From Enterococcus plantarum (lineage in GTDB: Bacteria > Bacillota > Bacilli > Lactobacillales > Enterococcaceae), in the NCBI RefSeq assembly GCF_001730295.1, contig NZ_MIKA01000012.1, forward strand, positions 186,001-250,000: a stretch of 64,000 nt of DNA, given 5' to 3'. Position numbers and translations under genes: made by a program. Of this stretch, positions 1 to 9,394 are shown piece after piece (the stretch's first letter is position 1; the number at the start of each line of letters is the position of its first letter). The notes under the pieces were generated by a model, which saw only the letters and a program-made list of their open reading frames with translations, ran no database searches and was not told where the DNA came from.

Positions 1-188
1 TTTTTCTTTAATTGAAGATAATGACGTCTCCACTTCTTGCGTTTTATTTTGTTCTTAGGTCGTTTTTTTTCCAATAGTTGAACTTTTTTTCTATTCATTA
101 CCCTTACAGTAATGGCGAAGAAAGAAAACAGAAAAAATAAAATAGCACTTGATAAAAATATGATAAATAACCAATCTAATACACTCAT
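1..188 (-). CDS. small membrane protein of the WxL operon, partial (3' end outside window)
   Basis: An open frame starts at ATG 188 and runs off the left edge after 62 codons. Residues 5-29 form one hydrophobic segment (DWLFIIFLSSAILFFLF). The rest is a very basic tail (RKKVQLLEKKRPKNKIKRKK). A GAGGAG-type ribosome site lies about 15 nt upstream, and the start is only 21 nt after the stop of the DUF916 gene, so it should be the last visible gene of the WxL operon. A small single-pass protein at this place is usual in WxL clusters, but its function is not known. It was found by reading the reverse strand by hand; the end of the gene is not visible. Confidence 0.55.
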   Translation of the reverse strand, partial: MSVLDWLFIIFLSSAILFFLFSFFAITVRVMNRKKVQLLEKKRPKNKIKRKKWRRHYLQLKK

Positions 189-209
189 AGTATCTATCCC
201 TCGCTCCTC

Positions 210-1298
210 TTATTTCTTGTTAGAGCTTTTCTTCTTTCCCTTTTTCCTTTTTTTAGCTTTCTTTTTATTCACTTGATGGACAATTATGAAAATAACGACA
301 GCAAATATTACAACGCCTGCAACGATCATCGCAATTAATTGCCAATTGATTCCTCGTTCTTGCGTCAAAGTCACATCTTGCTTATTGTACTTGTCTGCTT
401 CCTCTTTGGTAATCTCGAAGTCTTCTGTCCATTCCCACTTACGGTCGCCACTTTTTGCTAAGATATGTGCAATGTAGTCTCCCGCAACCATTTCATCCCC
501 ATTCATGGCTAACGGAAAGTCAATTTTTGAATTTGGAGCCATTCGCATGTCAGCTTTCTTAGTATCATATAAGACTTCATCTGATCCTTTAGCCATTACC
601 TGCATATCAATGGTCATGTCCTTCATGAAACCCATTTCTGTATTTGAAATACTTGCAAAGACAGCATTTCGATAGTTTGACAACCCCGCAGATACTTTAT
701 TTAGAGTCAATTCTGCTGGTACTACTGCATCACTCTCACTTAGTAACATACCAATGATAAAGGCATAGTTATTCGCGATTCCTTGTTGTTTCTTTTTCTC
801 TGCTTCGGCTTCTTTTGTTGGCTTAACAGTGAGTTGGATTCCTCCAACAATAAATCCATCATATTGCTCTGTTGGCATCGTGATTTCTAACTCTAATTTC
901 TTTTCTTCTTTTGGAGCTAAAGTTACTTCTTTAGGACCTTTAACAATTTCTGTAAAATCATATTTTAGCGATGCGTCATTTTCAATCGCCGCTGGTCCAT
1001 ACTCTAAAACACCATTTGCATTTGTTTTAGCACTACTTAAATCTGCACGAACAGTTACTTCCTTCTTGTCTGAAGGATTTTTCAAGGTAATAGAAACCGT
1101 CTGTTTTTGACTAGGCTTCATCAGTAAGTCAAAATAACCGGCGGTGCTCTTTTGGTTTTCAGGATGATTTACTTCATACGTAAAACTACCAGAATCTAAT
1201 TTATTATCTTCTGCAAATGCTTGTTTTCCTAGGAGTCCTGCCCCGGCAAAACAAACTATGTATAAAACAATGAGGAATTTTATTAGCTTTTTTTTCAT
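210..1298 (-). CDS. DUF916/DUF3324 WxL-interacting membrane-anchored protein
   Basis: 362 residues with a signal peptide at 1-29 ending in QAFA. The DUF916 domain lies at about 35-160 (FTYEVNHPENQKS start, GYFDLLMKPSQKQT) and the DUF3324 domain at about 165-300. A C-terminal membrane helix at about 320-343 is followed by a very basic tail (KKKAKKRKKGKKK). This is the standard layout of WxLIP proteins, which bind peptidoglycan and WxL partners while anchored in the membrane. It follows the WxL gene ending at 1421, with a strong hairpin in between, in the same operon. The family assignment is firm; the exact partner is inferred from the cluster. Confidence 0.9.
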   Translation of the reverse strand: MKKKLIKFLIVLYIVCFAGAGLLGKQAFAEDNKLDSGSFTYEVNHPENQKSTAGYFDLLMKPSQKQTVSITLKNPSDKKEVTVRADLSSAKTNANGVLEYGPAAIENDASLKYDFTEIVKGPKEVTLAPKEEKKLELEITMPTEQYDGFIVGGIQLTVKPTKEAEAEKKKQQGIANNYAFIIGMLLSESDAVVPAELTLNKVSAGLSNYRNAVFASISNTEMGFMKDMTIDMQVMAKGSDEVLYDTKKADMRMAPNSKIDFPLAMNGDEMVAGDYIAHILAKSGDRKWEWTEDFEITKEEADKYNKQDVTLTQERGINWQLIAMIVAGVVIFAVVIFIIVHQVNKKKAKKRKKGKKKSSNKK

Positions 1299-1352
1299 GC
1301 GCTCTTACCTTTCTCTGTCTGATTAACAACGAGGTTCTTTTTTTCTTAAGAA

Positions 1353-1383
1353 TTGGGATAAAACTCTATGAGTTTTATCCCAA
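1353..1383 (-). terminator. perfect 14-bp hairpin between WxL and DUF916 genes
   Basis: Arms TTGGGATAAAACTC and GAGTTTTATCCCAA pair perfectly around a 3-nt loop. On the coding strand the hairpin is followed by TTCTTAAG rather than a clean U-run, so it is more likely a partial terminator or an RNA-stabilising 3' end of the upstream WxL message than a full stop. It would let the small WxL protein be made in excess over the DUF916 protein. Confidence 0.6.
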
Positions 1384-1420
1384 CACCTCTTGTATATCCT
1401 TGTTTTAATTAAATCTTAGT

Positions 1421-2230
1421 TTATGGGTTAGTAGGTGTAGTTGCAAGTACCCAAGAAATTTCAGCAGTATATTTACCGTTGTTAATTACTGTATTTTCTT
1501 CTTTTGGTACTGTCAATTGAATAGATTGTTCAGCTGAAGTCGCATCAGGTGCTGCTACTTCATATTTACCAAAGTAAAGTGTGTAACGGCCATACCCTTT
1601 ATCAAATGTTTCTTCACCAGTTCCATTTGCATTATCAATAAATGTAGCTATGTTTCCTTCAGATAATGTTACAGTATCTTTCACGGCACCAGCTTCAAAA
1701 CCTGTTACAGCTTCTTTAGCTTGTTCACGTACAGCTACATTTTTGTAAGACAATGTTGCTCCATTTAATTTCTTCTTAGTAGACGTACCAATAGTTGTTG
1801 TGAATTGTTTTGATAATGTTGCACTTAGTGTGTAGCTGTGGTCAGCAACAGAACGTACATCTTCAAAGTTAACGAAATGAGAACCTTCTACTTGATCTTC
1901 TTTCCCTTCATTACCAATCCATTTAGTTGCCCAATATGGTCCAGCCTCTGCGCCGGCTACGATATCATGTTTACCGAAATTAATATCTGTTACGTAAGAT
2001 ACACCGAATCCATTAGCATCAGATGTTGGGCCACCAGATGTAACAATATCATCTCCACTACCACTTGTATTAGTAAAAGAAGTACTGCTTGATGCTGTTG
2101 AACTAAATTCAATATCCGCTTTACCTTCTAGTGCGACACCGTCGTCCGCTTTTGTGTTTGCAGGAAGTGCTGCTGCAATCCCAACAGCTGCTAATAAAGC
2201 AGCTCCGCATAATTTGTGTGTTAATTTCAT
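1421..2230 (-). CDS. WxL domain surface protein
   Basis: 269 residues with a signal peptide at 1-28 (MKLTHKLCGAALLAAVG...TKA). The remainder is one WxL domain, which binds peptidoglycan non-covalently. The distal motif YTAEISWVL is intact, but the proximal motif reads SYTLSATL, with Tyr replacing the usual Trp. Serine/threonine-rich residues follow the signal. Length and layout match the small secreted WxL proteins of enterococcal csc clusters. It lies 32 nt after the second small WxL gene and shares its operon. An AGGAGG site precedes the ATG. The domain call is firm; the ligand is unknown. Confidence 0.9.
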   Translation of the reverse strand: MKLTHKLCGAALLAAVGIAAALPANTKADDGVALEGKADIEFSSTASSSTSFTNTSGSGDDIVTSGGPTSDANGFGVSYVTDINFGKHDIVAGAEAGPYWATKWIGNEGKEDQVEGSHFVNFEDVRSVADHSYTLSATLSKQFTTTIGTSTKKKLNGATLSYKNVAVREQAKEAVTGFEAGAVKDTVTLSEGNIATFIDNANGTGEETFDKGYGRYTLYFGKYEVAAPDATSAEQSIQLTVPKEENTVINNGKYTAEISWVLATTPTNP

Positions 2231-2262
2231 TTGTGTTTCCTCCTAAGATTGTTTTGTAATAT

Positions 2263-3060
2263 TTATGGCAACTCGGCAATAATCCAAGTTAACACCGTTG
2301 AGTAAGTTCCAGGGAGTTGGTTTGCTGCACCTGGAATGGTTAGGTTGATAGCAGTATTGCTATACAGTTGTTGATTGTTATAGTCAGGATTTACTAAAGG
2401 CTTGCCTTTTTCATCCGTCAATGGCTTTAGCGTATTCTCTTGATCAAAAGCATTCTCTCCAGAAGCACCGAATACGATACTCCAAGTTCCAACACCTTGG
2501 TCAAGTTTTGCTTCAGCAATATTATATGTTTCACCAACATTGCTCATAGTAATGATTTCTTTCGACACGCTGGGCGCAATACTTTTATCAAAGGTTGAAT
2601 TCGTCCAGGCTTTATCAAATGAAATGGTCGCACCATTTAGCTGTGCACTCGCATTTGACTCCTGTTGAAATTGATTTTCTTGACGAACCTGTAGTGTCCA
2701 ACCAGTTGCTGTTCCACGATAATCAGAAACTTGTATAAAACTGCCTCGTGGTGTCAAAATATTTTTAAACATTTGAGCATGTGAAGAATAAACGATATCT
2801 TTTTTTGCTACTTTTCCCAAACCGAATGACAAGCGTGGTGCAAAATCAATTCGTAACGGACCTTCTGTCCTGGCAATCTCGCCTGGATCAATTTCTGTCA
2901 ATGTCTCCGGATCCATGACACCAACCTCTTTATCTTGTTGCTCCAAGATAAGATCCCCTGTACCCGAAGCACCTTCTGCATACGTTACTTCTTGAATCGC
3001 GCCACAGCCATAGAGAGCAAGTAATAAAAATGGAAACCATAATCGTCTGTTTTTTTTCAT
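2263..3060 (-). CDS. WxL domain surface protein
   Basis: 265 residues. I chose the ATG at 3060 (MKKNRRLW) because AAAGGAG lies 8 nt upstream. A longer in-frame start at 3099 would overlap the preceding LPXTG gene. The hydrophobic signal ends LLLALYGCGAIQEVTYA. It contains a lipobox-like L-Y-G-C and also a possible signal peptidase I site, so the mode of anchoring is open. The proximal motif is GWTLQV and the distal one LTWII, with Ile in the place of Leu. It resembles the C-terminal WxL domains of the other proteins in the cluster. It starts 2 nt after the LPXTG gene stop, which suggests coupled translation. Confidence 0.85.
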   Translation of the reverse strand: MKKNRRLWFPFLLLALYGCGAIQEVTYAEGASGTGDLILEQQDKEVGVMDPETLTEIDPGEIARTEGPLRIDFAPRLSFGLGKVAKKDIVYSSHAQMFKNILTPRGSFIQVSDYRGTATGWTLQVRQENQFQQESNASAQLNGATISFDKAWTNSTFDKSIAPSVSKEIITMSNVGETYNIAEAKLDQGVGTWSIVFGASGENAFDQENTLKPLTDEKGKPLVNPDYNNQQLYSNTAINLTIPGAANQLPGTYSTVLTWIIAELP

Positions 3061-3062
3061 CA

Positions 3063-3410
3063 CTATTTCTCCTTTCCTTTCGTTTTTGACCGTTTCCATA
3101 CAAATAGGAAGAGGCCAATCACTAAAAGAACAATTCCGCTGATGGACAAGCTTGTTTTCACTAACTCACCAGTAGAAGGAAGTTTCCCTATTGGCTTTTT
3201 TACAGGAGTAGGCGTAGCTGAATTTGATGTTTTAGGTTTTTCAGAAGAACTCGTAGACGGTGACGGATCTTCATCTACTAAAGTGATCTCTCCTTTAGTA
3301 GAAACCGCTCCTCCATTCCCTTCTGCATTCGCTTGAATAAATAGTAAGTTCAGCAGACAAAACACCAGAAGTGACGGAATCAAGATTTTTTTTAGTCGTG
3401 CATTTTTCAT
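3063..3410 (-). CDS. small LPXTG-anchored protein of the WxL cluster
   Basis: 115 residues: a signal peptide at 1-29 ending QANA, a short Ser/Thr/Pro-rich linker at about 45-75, sortase motif LPSTG at 77-81, a membrane helix at about 86-107 and the basic tail KRSKTKGKEK. It has no folded domain of its own. Small LPXTG proteins of this type are a constant part of csc/WxL clusters, where a sortase A substrate is thought to fix the complex to peptidoglycan. It sits between the large WxL gene (14-nt gap) and a small WxL gene (2-nt gap). Confidence 0.88.
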   Translation of the reverse strand: MKNARLKKILIPSLLVFCLLNLLFIQANAEGNGGAVSTKGEITLVDEDPSPSTSSSEKPKTSNSATPTPVKKPIGKLPSTGELVKTSLSISGIVLLVIGLFLFVWKRSKTKGKEK

Positions 3411-3424
3411 AATTTTTCCTCCGT

Positions 3425-6400
3425 TTATGGTTCATAGGTGTCTGAAATATAATAGGTGATTTCCCCAGAATATTTGCCCAGCTGACTTACTTTTACTGCG
3501 GGAATTTCAAATTTGAAGCCATTACTATCTTTGCTTGTTCCCCAAGTTGAACTAATATCGTAGACTTTTTCAGTACTATTCCCATTGGCATATAATACCT
3601 GTGGGCTACCATTCATGATAAACTCTGCTTTATCAGGGTTCTTGTAGCGAATCGCATCTGGTAATACTACGGATTGATCTTCACTTGTTAATGATTTGGT
3701 TAAAGCGGCTTTTAATGTCCACGTTTTTGCCTCATTAGGTCGAGTATCGGCAATTTTTAATGGTTCTGTGTACTGAGCTGAATTCTCTCGAATAACATTT
3801 CCACCAACCATATTTTCCAGTCCAAAATCAAGTATGCTAGGAACAGATACAAGCTTTAATGAACCGACAAAATAGTACGTTACTGTTTCAGATGAACTTG
3901 ATACAATGTAGCTTTCTTCATTTGACGGACGTTTACTCGCATCCACTCCATAATATTTGGCTTCTGCATCTGCTATCTTCTGTATGATCGTAGGAGTTGT
4001 TTTAAGATTTAGCTTCTGACCCAATTTAGTTTGAATGATTAATGGATCAACAACATTTTCACCCTTCTCATCCACAAAATGAATGGTTAATTCTGAGTCC
4101 AGTGTGACCACTGTTTCTGCTGGCGTTTTTGTCGAAACGTCTATGGTACCATCCGCAAGATAACCTGCTTTAAAATTAGCTGTTTGCGAGATCACATCAT
4201 TTGCAGTAGCAGTTGAAGCCACTTTCGCATCGAATTCAATCGTTGACTCATGATTAAAAGCAATTCCATCTGTTGGTGAAGTTGCTGTGATTTTACGAGT
4301 CGCTTCATCATACGTGATCGAATCATTAGGAATTTCTACAGCCTCTTTTGTGTTCCAAGTAAAGTTGGTTGGATTTTCCAACTTCGAATCTAGTACCTCT
4401 GTAATTTTTAGTGAATTGTAGTTTCTCGATGAACGATATTTAAATACGTATTCATCGGGTGATGTTGCGTTAAAGATAACAGGATAACTTTCTTGCCCAT
4501 CACTTATCACATACCCTGGAATTACTTTCGCTTTGACTGAATAATTTGGTATATACTTATCTCTTCCTAGATAGGTTACATCATCTGAAATAGGTTGGTC
4601 ATTTTCATCCACATATCGGACTTTCTTTTGTAAAAGCATATCAAGAGTCGCTTTAAAGCCACTTATTTTAATCACAATATCATCATCAATAACTGTGCCT
4701 TTTGCATTAGAAGTGACTGTTGCTGCAATACCATCGAACCCTTCAACAGCTGGTATCTCACTAAAATCATAGCTTGATCCCTTTTTCATCGTATAGGTAC
4801 TATCTGTTCTGATTTTTTGTCCCAAATCATCCCAGTATTCAACAGATACTGTTCTTGTGTCTAAGTCCTTAGGCGTTTCTTGTACAGACCCAATGTTCAA
4901 TTTATAATGTAGGGTTTCACCTGGTTGTGCTTTGGCTTTATCTACTGATTGTTCAAGCGTTACATTCGGCGTTACTTTTTCATACACATAATCGATATTC
5001 TTTTCTGTATTTACAAAGTTATCCGTTCCATCCACTTCTTTAGGAGACTTCAAATTATATCCTTCAATAGTCGGTGCACTGTATGTAACAGACTCACCTA
5101 AAAATCCTAATTTAGTTTGTGAAGCTTGTAAGTTTTTCCCTAATTCGTCTTTGTAATTTATAGTGATTTTCTTCAAATTGATATGCCCAAAAGCAATATT
5201 TGAATTCAATTCTCTTAAATCACCTGCATCAGCTCCGCCAGCATTAGCATATTTCAACTTCATCTGGAAAGGAATCGTCAATTGCCCCGTTGCGTTATTC
5301 TGATACTTCTTATACGCATCGCTCGCTTTATTAAGCGTTGTTTTAACATCAACACGCAACTGCTCTGTTTTATCAACTAAAGAATCTGTATACGTAGGGA
5401 GTGCCACCAATGTAAACTTTTGCGGATTTTTTGAATCTACGGCCGAGACAAAATTTGCGGTTACATTCTTATCATCTTGATCATAAACTTGAATGTCTGA
5501 TTTATTGAAGCTCATGCTGTCGTCTACAGTTCCTTCAAAAGCAAGGCTTGACAACTTCCCAATTGCTGCTCGATACGGTAGCGGTTGAAGCAACGAATAG
5601 GTAATCACTTCATCTTCCAAGTTTTCATCTGTATCGGCAATAAGACTAGGACGCTCTAATTCAAACATGGTTTCGGGCATCTCTATCTGCGATATATTTA
5701 CTACTGACGTATCAGCACTATATTGAATATCCAAATAGTCTATATTTTCATATCCTAAAGAGAAATAACGACTAAAGTCATACGTATCAGCATTCGTATT
5801 ACCTGCTGGTGCTATCATTGTTACTTGATCAGAACCAAAATTGTTTGGATCTGTTAAGATACCATTATTCGTCCTCGCAGTGAGATAGCTAAAAGTACCA
5901 CCAACTGGTTTTACTTTTATCCATTCGTTATAATCCACGTCACCAAACGTCACGTGTCCCGAACCCATTTTTATTGGCTCTCCAGATTCATGATCAATAA
6001 AACTCATCCTAAATATCGGTTCACTGTCACTAGTATACGTTATAGAAAACAATAACACTCCTGGATTCTGCCCTGGTTGAACTATTTTGCTTAACCCCAC
6101 GTAAAAGTCTCTAGTAGAATACGTAACGGGGCCTCGATCTACATACTCATACTTAACATCCACCCAACGACCATTTTTTAACCCCATATGAGTCGCTACT
6201 ATCTGGTAGCCTACATCGTCCTTAGGTTTAATAGTTTCACGTGCAAGTGTTTTCGGGGCTTCTGTTAACTGTTGACCGTTTTTGGCTCGATATATTTTCG
6301 TGAGGGAAGTGATTCTTGGCTGAAATGAATACAAATTGGAAAAACTTTCTGCCACACCATCAGTTACAGGTTTATAAAAATCTGGTTGCATTGGTCCAAA

Positions 6401-6619
6401 AGTGGACAGCGGAGCACTTGGTTTGGCTCCCCAAACACTTCTAGCTTCTGGCTTTAAAGTAGAGGTTTTTTCTGTCTTTTTCTCAGAATCACTTGTTGAC
6501 ACAGACGTTTCCTTGGAGGGAATTTCTTTTGCTTTGATACTGTTATTACTTGCAAGGAAACCCCAACTTACCAACATTATTGAAGCTGCAACTGTGCTCC
6601 ATAATACTTTTTTCTTCAT
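3425..6619 (-). CDS. large WxL surface protein with MucBP-like repeats
   Basis: 1064 residues; AGGAGG-type ribosome site and signal peptide at 1-30. The N-terminal 450 residues are unassigned, beta-rich sequence. Several MucBP-like or immunoglobulin-like units follow: ITINYKDELGKNL at about 490, a DUF11-like unit beginning VTLEQSVDKAKAQPGETLHY at about 555, VSVEYWDDLGQ, KKVRYVDENDQP at about 665 and LTIHFVDEKGENV at about 850. The C-terminal 160 residues are a WxL domain with proximal motif TWTLKA and distal motif ITYYIS, in which the distal Trp is Tyr. It is the first gene of the csc-like operon and the likely adhesive component. Mucin or matrix binding is inferred from family resemblance only. 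Confidence 0.88.
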   Translation of the reverse strand: MKKKVLWSTVAASIMLVSWGFLASNNSIKAKEIPSKETSVSTSDSEKKTEKTSTLKPEARSVWGAKPSAPLSTFGPMQPDFYKPVTDGVAESFSNLYSFQPRITSLTKIYRAKNGQQLTEAPKTLARETIKPKDDVGYQIVATHMGLKNGRWVDVKYEYVDRGPVTYSTRDFYVGLSKIVQPGQNPGVLLFSITYTSDSEPIFRMSFIDHESGEPIKMGSGHVTFGDVDYNEWIKVKPVGGTFSYLTARTNNGILTDPNNFGSDQVTMIAPAGNTNADTYDFSRYFSLGYENIDYLDIQYSADTSVVNISQIEMPETMFELERPSLIADTDENLEDEVITYSLLQPLPYRAAIGKLSSLAFEGTVDDSMSFNKSDIQVYDQDDKNVTANFVSAVDSKNPQKFTLVALPTYTDSLVDKTEQLRVDVKTTLNKASDAYKKYQNNATGQLTIPFQMKLKYANAGGADAGDLRELNSNIAFGHINLKKITINYKDELGKNLQASQTKLGFLGESVTYSAPTIEGYNLKSPKEVDGTDNFVNTEKNIDYVYEKVTPNVTLEQSVDKAKAQPGETLHYKLNIGSVQETPKDLDTRTVSVEYWDDLGQKIRTDSTYTMKKGSSYDFSEIPAVEGFDGIAATVTSNAKGTVIDDDIVIKISGFKATLDMLLQKKVRYVDENDQPISDDVTYLGRDKYIPNYSVKAKVIPGYVISDGQESYPVIFNATSPDEYVFKYRSSRNYNSLKITEVLDSKLENPTNFTWNTKEAVEIPNDSITYDEATRKITATSPTDGIAFNHESTIEFDAKVASTATANDVISQTANFKAGYLADGTIDVSTKTPAETVVTLDSELTIHFVDEKGENVVDPLIIQTKLGQKLNLKTTPTIIQKIADAEAKYYGVDASKRPSNEESYIVSSSSETVTYYFVGSLKLVSVPSILDFGLENMVGGNVIRENSAQYTEPLKIADTRPNEAKTWTLKAALTKSLTSEDQSVVLPDAIRYKNPDKAEFIMNGSPQVLYANGNSTEKVYDISSTWGTSKDSNGFKFEIPAVKVSQLGKYSGEITYYISDTYEP

Positions 6620-6950
6620 TTCCTTTTCCTCCTTTCTTAAAAAATTAGTCTCTTCATTGGTACGTTTTCTGCCCCAACGAGCTACTTTTTATTTATTTCA
6701 ACTTTCAAATTATATTTAATTTAAAAGAAGAAAGCTCAAATTAAATTTATACTTTATATTTACAAAACAATTTAATAAACAAACAATCAACAAATATTAT
6801 GATATATTATTTAACTCATCTTTTCTTTCAACATCGTCAGAGGAAGAAGAACTATTTGAAACAAAACCCCTTATTTACTGCTAGATAATCTTATTTTTGA
6901 AAGCTCTCTTCCTATATAACTATTATCGATTTAAAAACAAGACACTCTGT
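6620..6950. promoter_or_regulatory. AT-rich leader/promoter region of the WxL operon
   Basis: 331 nt without a gene. Next to the large WxL gene there is the ribosome site AGGAGGAAAAGG. The middle (6720-6830) is extremely AT-rich, with candidate -10 sequences such as TATAAA near 6745, but no convincing -35/-10 pair. I see no intrinsic terminator for the regulator gene that ends at 6951, so read-through from it into the operon is possible. Confidence 0.35.
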
Positions 6951-7640
6951 CTAAATACTCAACATATACCCTTTCGAACGGACTGTTTTTATATATTCAG
7001 GTTTTTTAATATTTTTTTCAACTTTACTTCTTAAATGATACACAACGTTCGCTACACGATATTGTTTGTTTTCTAACAAATCGTCATTCCATATTTTTTT
7101 ATAAATGGTTTCATAGCTAACCGCTGTATTTGGTGTTTTTAATAGAACTTCTATTATTTTATATTCAAGTTTCGTTAAAACAACTTCTTTTCCTCCATCT
7201 ATAAAAACACTAATGTTACTAGGATTTAATTCGAATATATCTTTCTTGCCAAAAGATGTTTCTGCAGAAGTGCTTTCTACTTTCTTTTGACCTATTCGAG
7301 ATAGCGCATTATCCATAATCAATTCGATTTCTTTCACTTCTTTATGGGCGCCAAATACTGCATCTGCCCCTAACTGTAAATAAACAAGCTTCCCTACTGA
7401 ATTTTCTGTTGCAGTAGCAATCCAGATATAGCAGTCTGATTTCTTTTTAATTTTAAAAATCAAATCACAAATAGTGCTTAAATCTGACGTTTCTTCTTCT
7501 CGCATAAATACCGCATGTACTTTATCGATCTCTTCAATATTCTCGTCTAGATCAACTACATTATATTTTTTTCTTAATGCGTCATAATCAATCATGTTCT
7601 CTGCTGGTTCGCTTGGATAAAGTATTCCTATGTTATACAT
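6951..7640 (-). CDS. OmpR/PhoB-type winged-helix regulator with degenerate receiver
   Basis: 229 residues. The N-terminal 120 resemble a response-regulator fold (MYNIGILYPSE... and LVYLQLGADAVFGAHKEVKE), but the usual acidic cluster and phospho-Asp are not recognisable. Residues about 135-228 are a Trans_reg_C winged helix (VVLTKLEYKIIEVLLKTPN ... YRVANVVYHLRSKVEK ... IKTVRSKGYML). No kinase gene is adjacent, which fits an atypical phosphorylation-independent regulator. It lies directly upstream of the WxL operon on the same strand and diverges from an Mga-like gene, so control of the WxL locus is a reasonable inference. Confidence 0.8.
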   Translation of the reverse strand: MYNIGILYPSEPAENMIDYDALRKKYNVVDLDENIEEIDKVHAVFMREEETSDLSTICDLIFKIKKKSDCYIWIATATENSVGKLVYLQLGADAVFGAHKEVKEIELIMDNALSRIGQKKVESTSAETSFGKKDIFELNPSNISVFIDGGKEVVLTKLEYKIIEVLLKTPNTAVSYETIYKKIWNDDLLENKQYRVANVVYHLRSKVEKNIKKPEYIKTVRSKGYMLSI

Positions 7641-7843
7641 CTTAGTATTCTCTCCTATTCAACGTTAGATAGACATTATTTATATTTCATTTTCGTATCT
7701 ATTTTATATTCATTATGATAAATCATTTTGATTTATATTGTTTTCAACATATTCAGAGGGGGCGGAGCTAATTGAAATTTCATCTAAAAATCATTCAAAA
7801 TAGACGTTACAAGCTTCCTAAAAGAGTTTATGTTATTATACGT

Positions 7844-7862
7844 ATGTATTTACGTAATACAT
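7844..7862. promoter_or_regulatory. inverted repeat upstream of the Mga-like gene (operator candidate)
   Basis: ATGTATT-TACGT-AATACAT is an inverted repeat with 7-bp arms. It starts about 44 nt before the ATG at 7888 and a few bases after an AT-rich stretch (TTATTATA) that could be a -10 box. The position suits a repressor or autoregulatory site. No protein can be assigned from sequence. Confidence 0.4.
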
Positions 7863-7887
7863 GAATCGTTAAAGGAGCTGTTAGGCT

Positions 7888-9390
7888 ATGGAATCGCTCT
7901 TCATGAAGAAAAATGAAGCCCTTCGCTTTGAGTTATTAAAACAACTTCTCTATGCCCAAAACGGAGCAACTACTCAGGAAATGATGAAAAAATTTACTAT
8001 TTCTAGCAAAACTTTTTATCGATATAAACAAAAACTTACCGATGATCTCAATAGTGTATTCACTCAGAAACAAGTGAAAATACGCAAGAGAAAACTCGTT
8101 TATACTGTTGAGTTAGCAGATTCGCTAACTTTCAGTTATGTGATTGATTCAATGAGACTCTACTATATTAAGAATTCCCAAAAATTTTCGATTTTAGCAG
8201 CTCTTTTAAAAAGACATTATGTATCCGTTGAAGCACTCGCACAGGATCTAAATCTAAGCCCTTCCCATGTCTATTCGAATTTGAAAAGTTTAAAAACGAT
8301 GTTAGCGCCTTTTCAATTAAAAATTTCTTTTTCAGCTACGCTTTATCAAACGAATATCATTGGGGAAGAAAAAAATATTCGTGTGCTAGGCTTTATTCTG
8401 TTTTGGATCGTTTTTAAAGGAGTAGAATGGCCATTTGAAAAAACACCAAGTGCTTTCCAGCTCCTTCCAATAGCTGTAAATGATGATCGACTATCTTTCT
8501 CACAAAAAAATAGAGTCCGATACTTTCAAAATGTTACTTTTTGGCGTGTCCTTTATAGAAAGGAACGTTTATCTCTTTCTGACGAATTTATGGACTATCT
8601 TAATTTTTTCGAACAAACCGCTCCAACACAGTTGTTTTTAGAATTGAAACAAGTCGATTTAGAGTCCATCGATAAACAAAGTGAAGCCTATTTCTTTGGG
8701 TTTTTATCACGGTTTCTTGTCGCAAATATTGATTCGGATGAAGAAAAACAGAGTATCGCACAACATTTTATTAACTCTGAACTTCCACTCGCTCTCTTGA
8801 CCACAAAAATCTTAAATAAATTATTAGCATCGTACAATATAAGACTCACAAGCGATAATTATCTAAAAAATTATTATTTATTAATCATAAATTTATTATA
8901 TATTCGCTATATTGGTGTCGATTTTAGACGTTTTCTAGTAAATGACTCCAGTGAGTCGAAAGCAAAATGGTTTTCTCCAAACGAAGCTTCTTATCGATTA
9001 TTCGTAACAGATTCCTTAGTCTCTGAGCCCCTATTAAAAAAATATATGAAGCCAGGTTTTATCTCTTTGATGGCTAAATTTTTTCATTCTATTTTGAAAA
9101 GTGCTGAAAAAGAAGCTAAGTTACTGATTTTTATTCAACATTCGCCTAATAATTTTATTTATGACTTTGTTAAGAATAACTTATTGATTATTTTTGGCGA
9201 TTCGACATTAGATTTTACGTTCGATTCTGATAAAGCGGACATCATTATTTCTGACTCCTTTGAATCGGAACGAACAAATGCAAAAACATTCCATTTTGAG
9301 TATTCTCATGATCCTGACACTTGGAATGCCTTGATTTTATTTATAAGTGGTAAAATTTATTCACTTCATAATCCGCAATTCAAGTACTAA
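7888..9390 (+). CDS. Mga/AtxA-like helix-turn-helix regulator
   Basis: 500 residues. AAAGGAG lies 10 nt before the ATG at 7888; a second in-frame Met at codon 6 is too far from it. The N-terminus is a winged HTH (GATTQEMMKKFTISSKTFYRYKQKL, about 25-50). A second Mga-type HTH (VEALAQDLNLSPSHVYSNLKSL) lies at about 110-135. The long middle and C-terminal part resembles the PRD and EIIB-like regions of Mga-family virulence regulators. It diverges from the winged-helix gene and converges on a second Mga-like gene, with only 4 nt between the two stops. Control of the flanking surface genes is inferred from position. Confidence 0.8.
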   Translation: MESLFMKKNEALRFELLKQLLYAQNGATTQEMMKKFTISSKTFYRYKQKLTDDLNSVFTQKQVKIRKRKLVYTVELADSLTFSYVIDSMRLYYIKNSQKFSILAALLKRHYVSVEALAQDLNLSPSHVYSNLKSLKTMLAPFQLKISFSATLYQTNIIGEEKNIRVLGFILFWIVFKGVEWPFEKTPSAFQLLPIAVNDDRLSFSQKNRVRYFQNVTFWRVLYRKERLSLSDEFMDYLNFFEQTAPTQLFLELKQVDLESIDKQSEAYFFGFLSRFLVANIDSDEEKQSIAQHFINSELPLALLTTKILNKLLASYNIRLTSDNYLKNYYLLIINLLYIRYIGVDFRRFLVNDSSESKAKWFSPNEASYRLFVTDSLVSEPLLKKYMKPGFISLMAKFFHSILKSAEKEAKLLIFIQHSPNNFIYDFVKNNLLIIFGDSTLDFTFDSDKADIIISDSFESERTNAKTFHFEYSHDPDTWNALILFISGKIYSLHNPQFKY

Positions 9391-9394
9391 TGAC

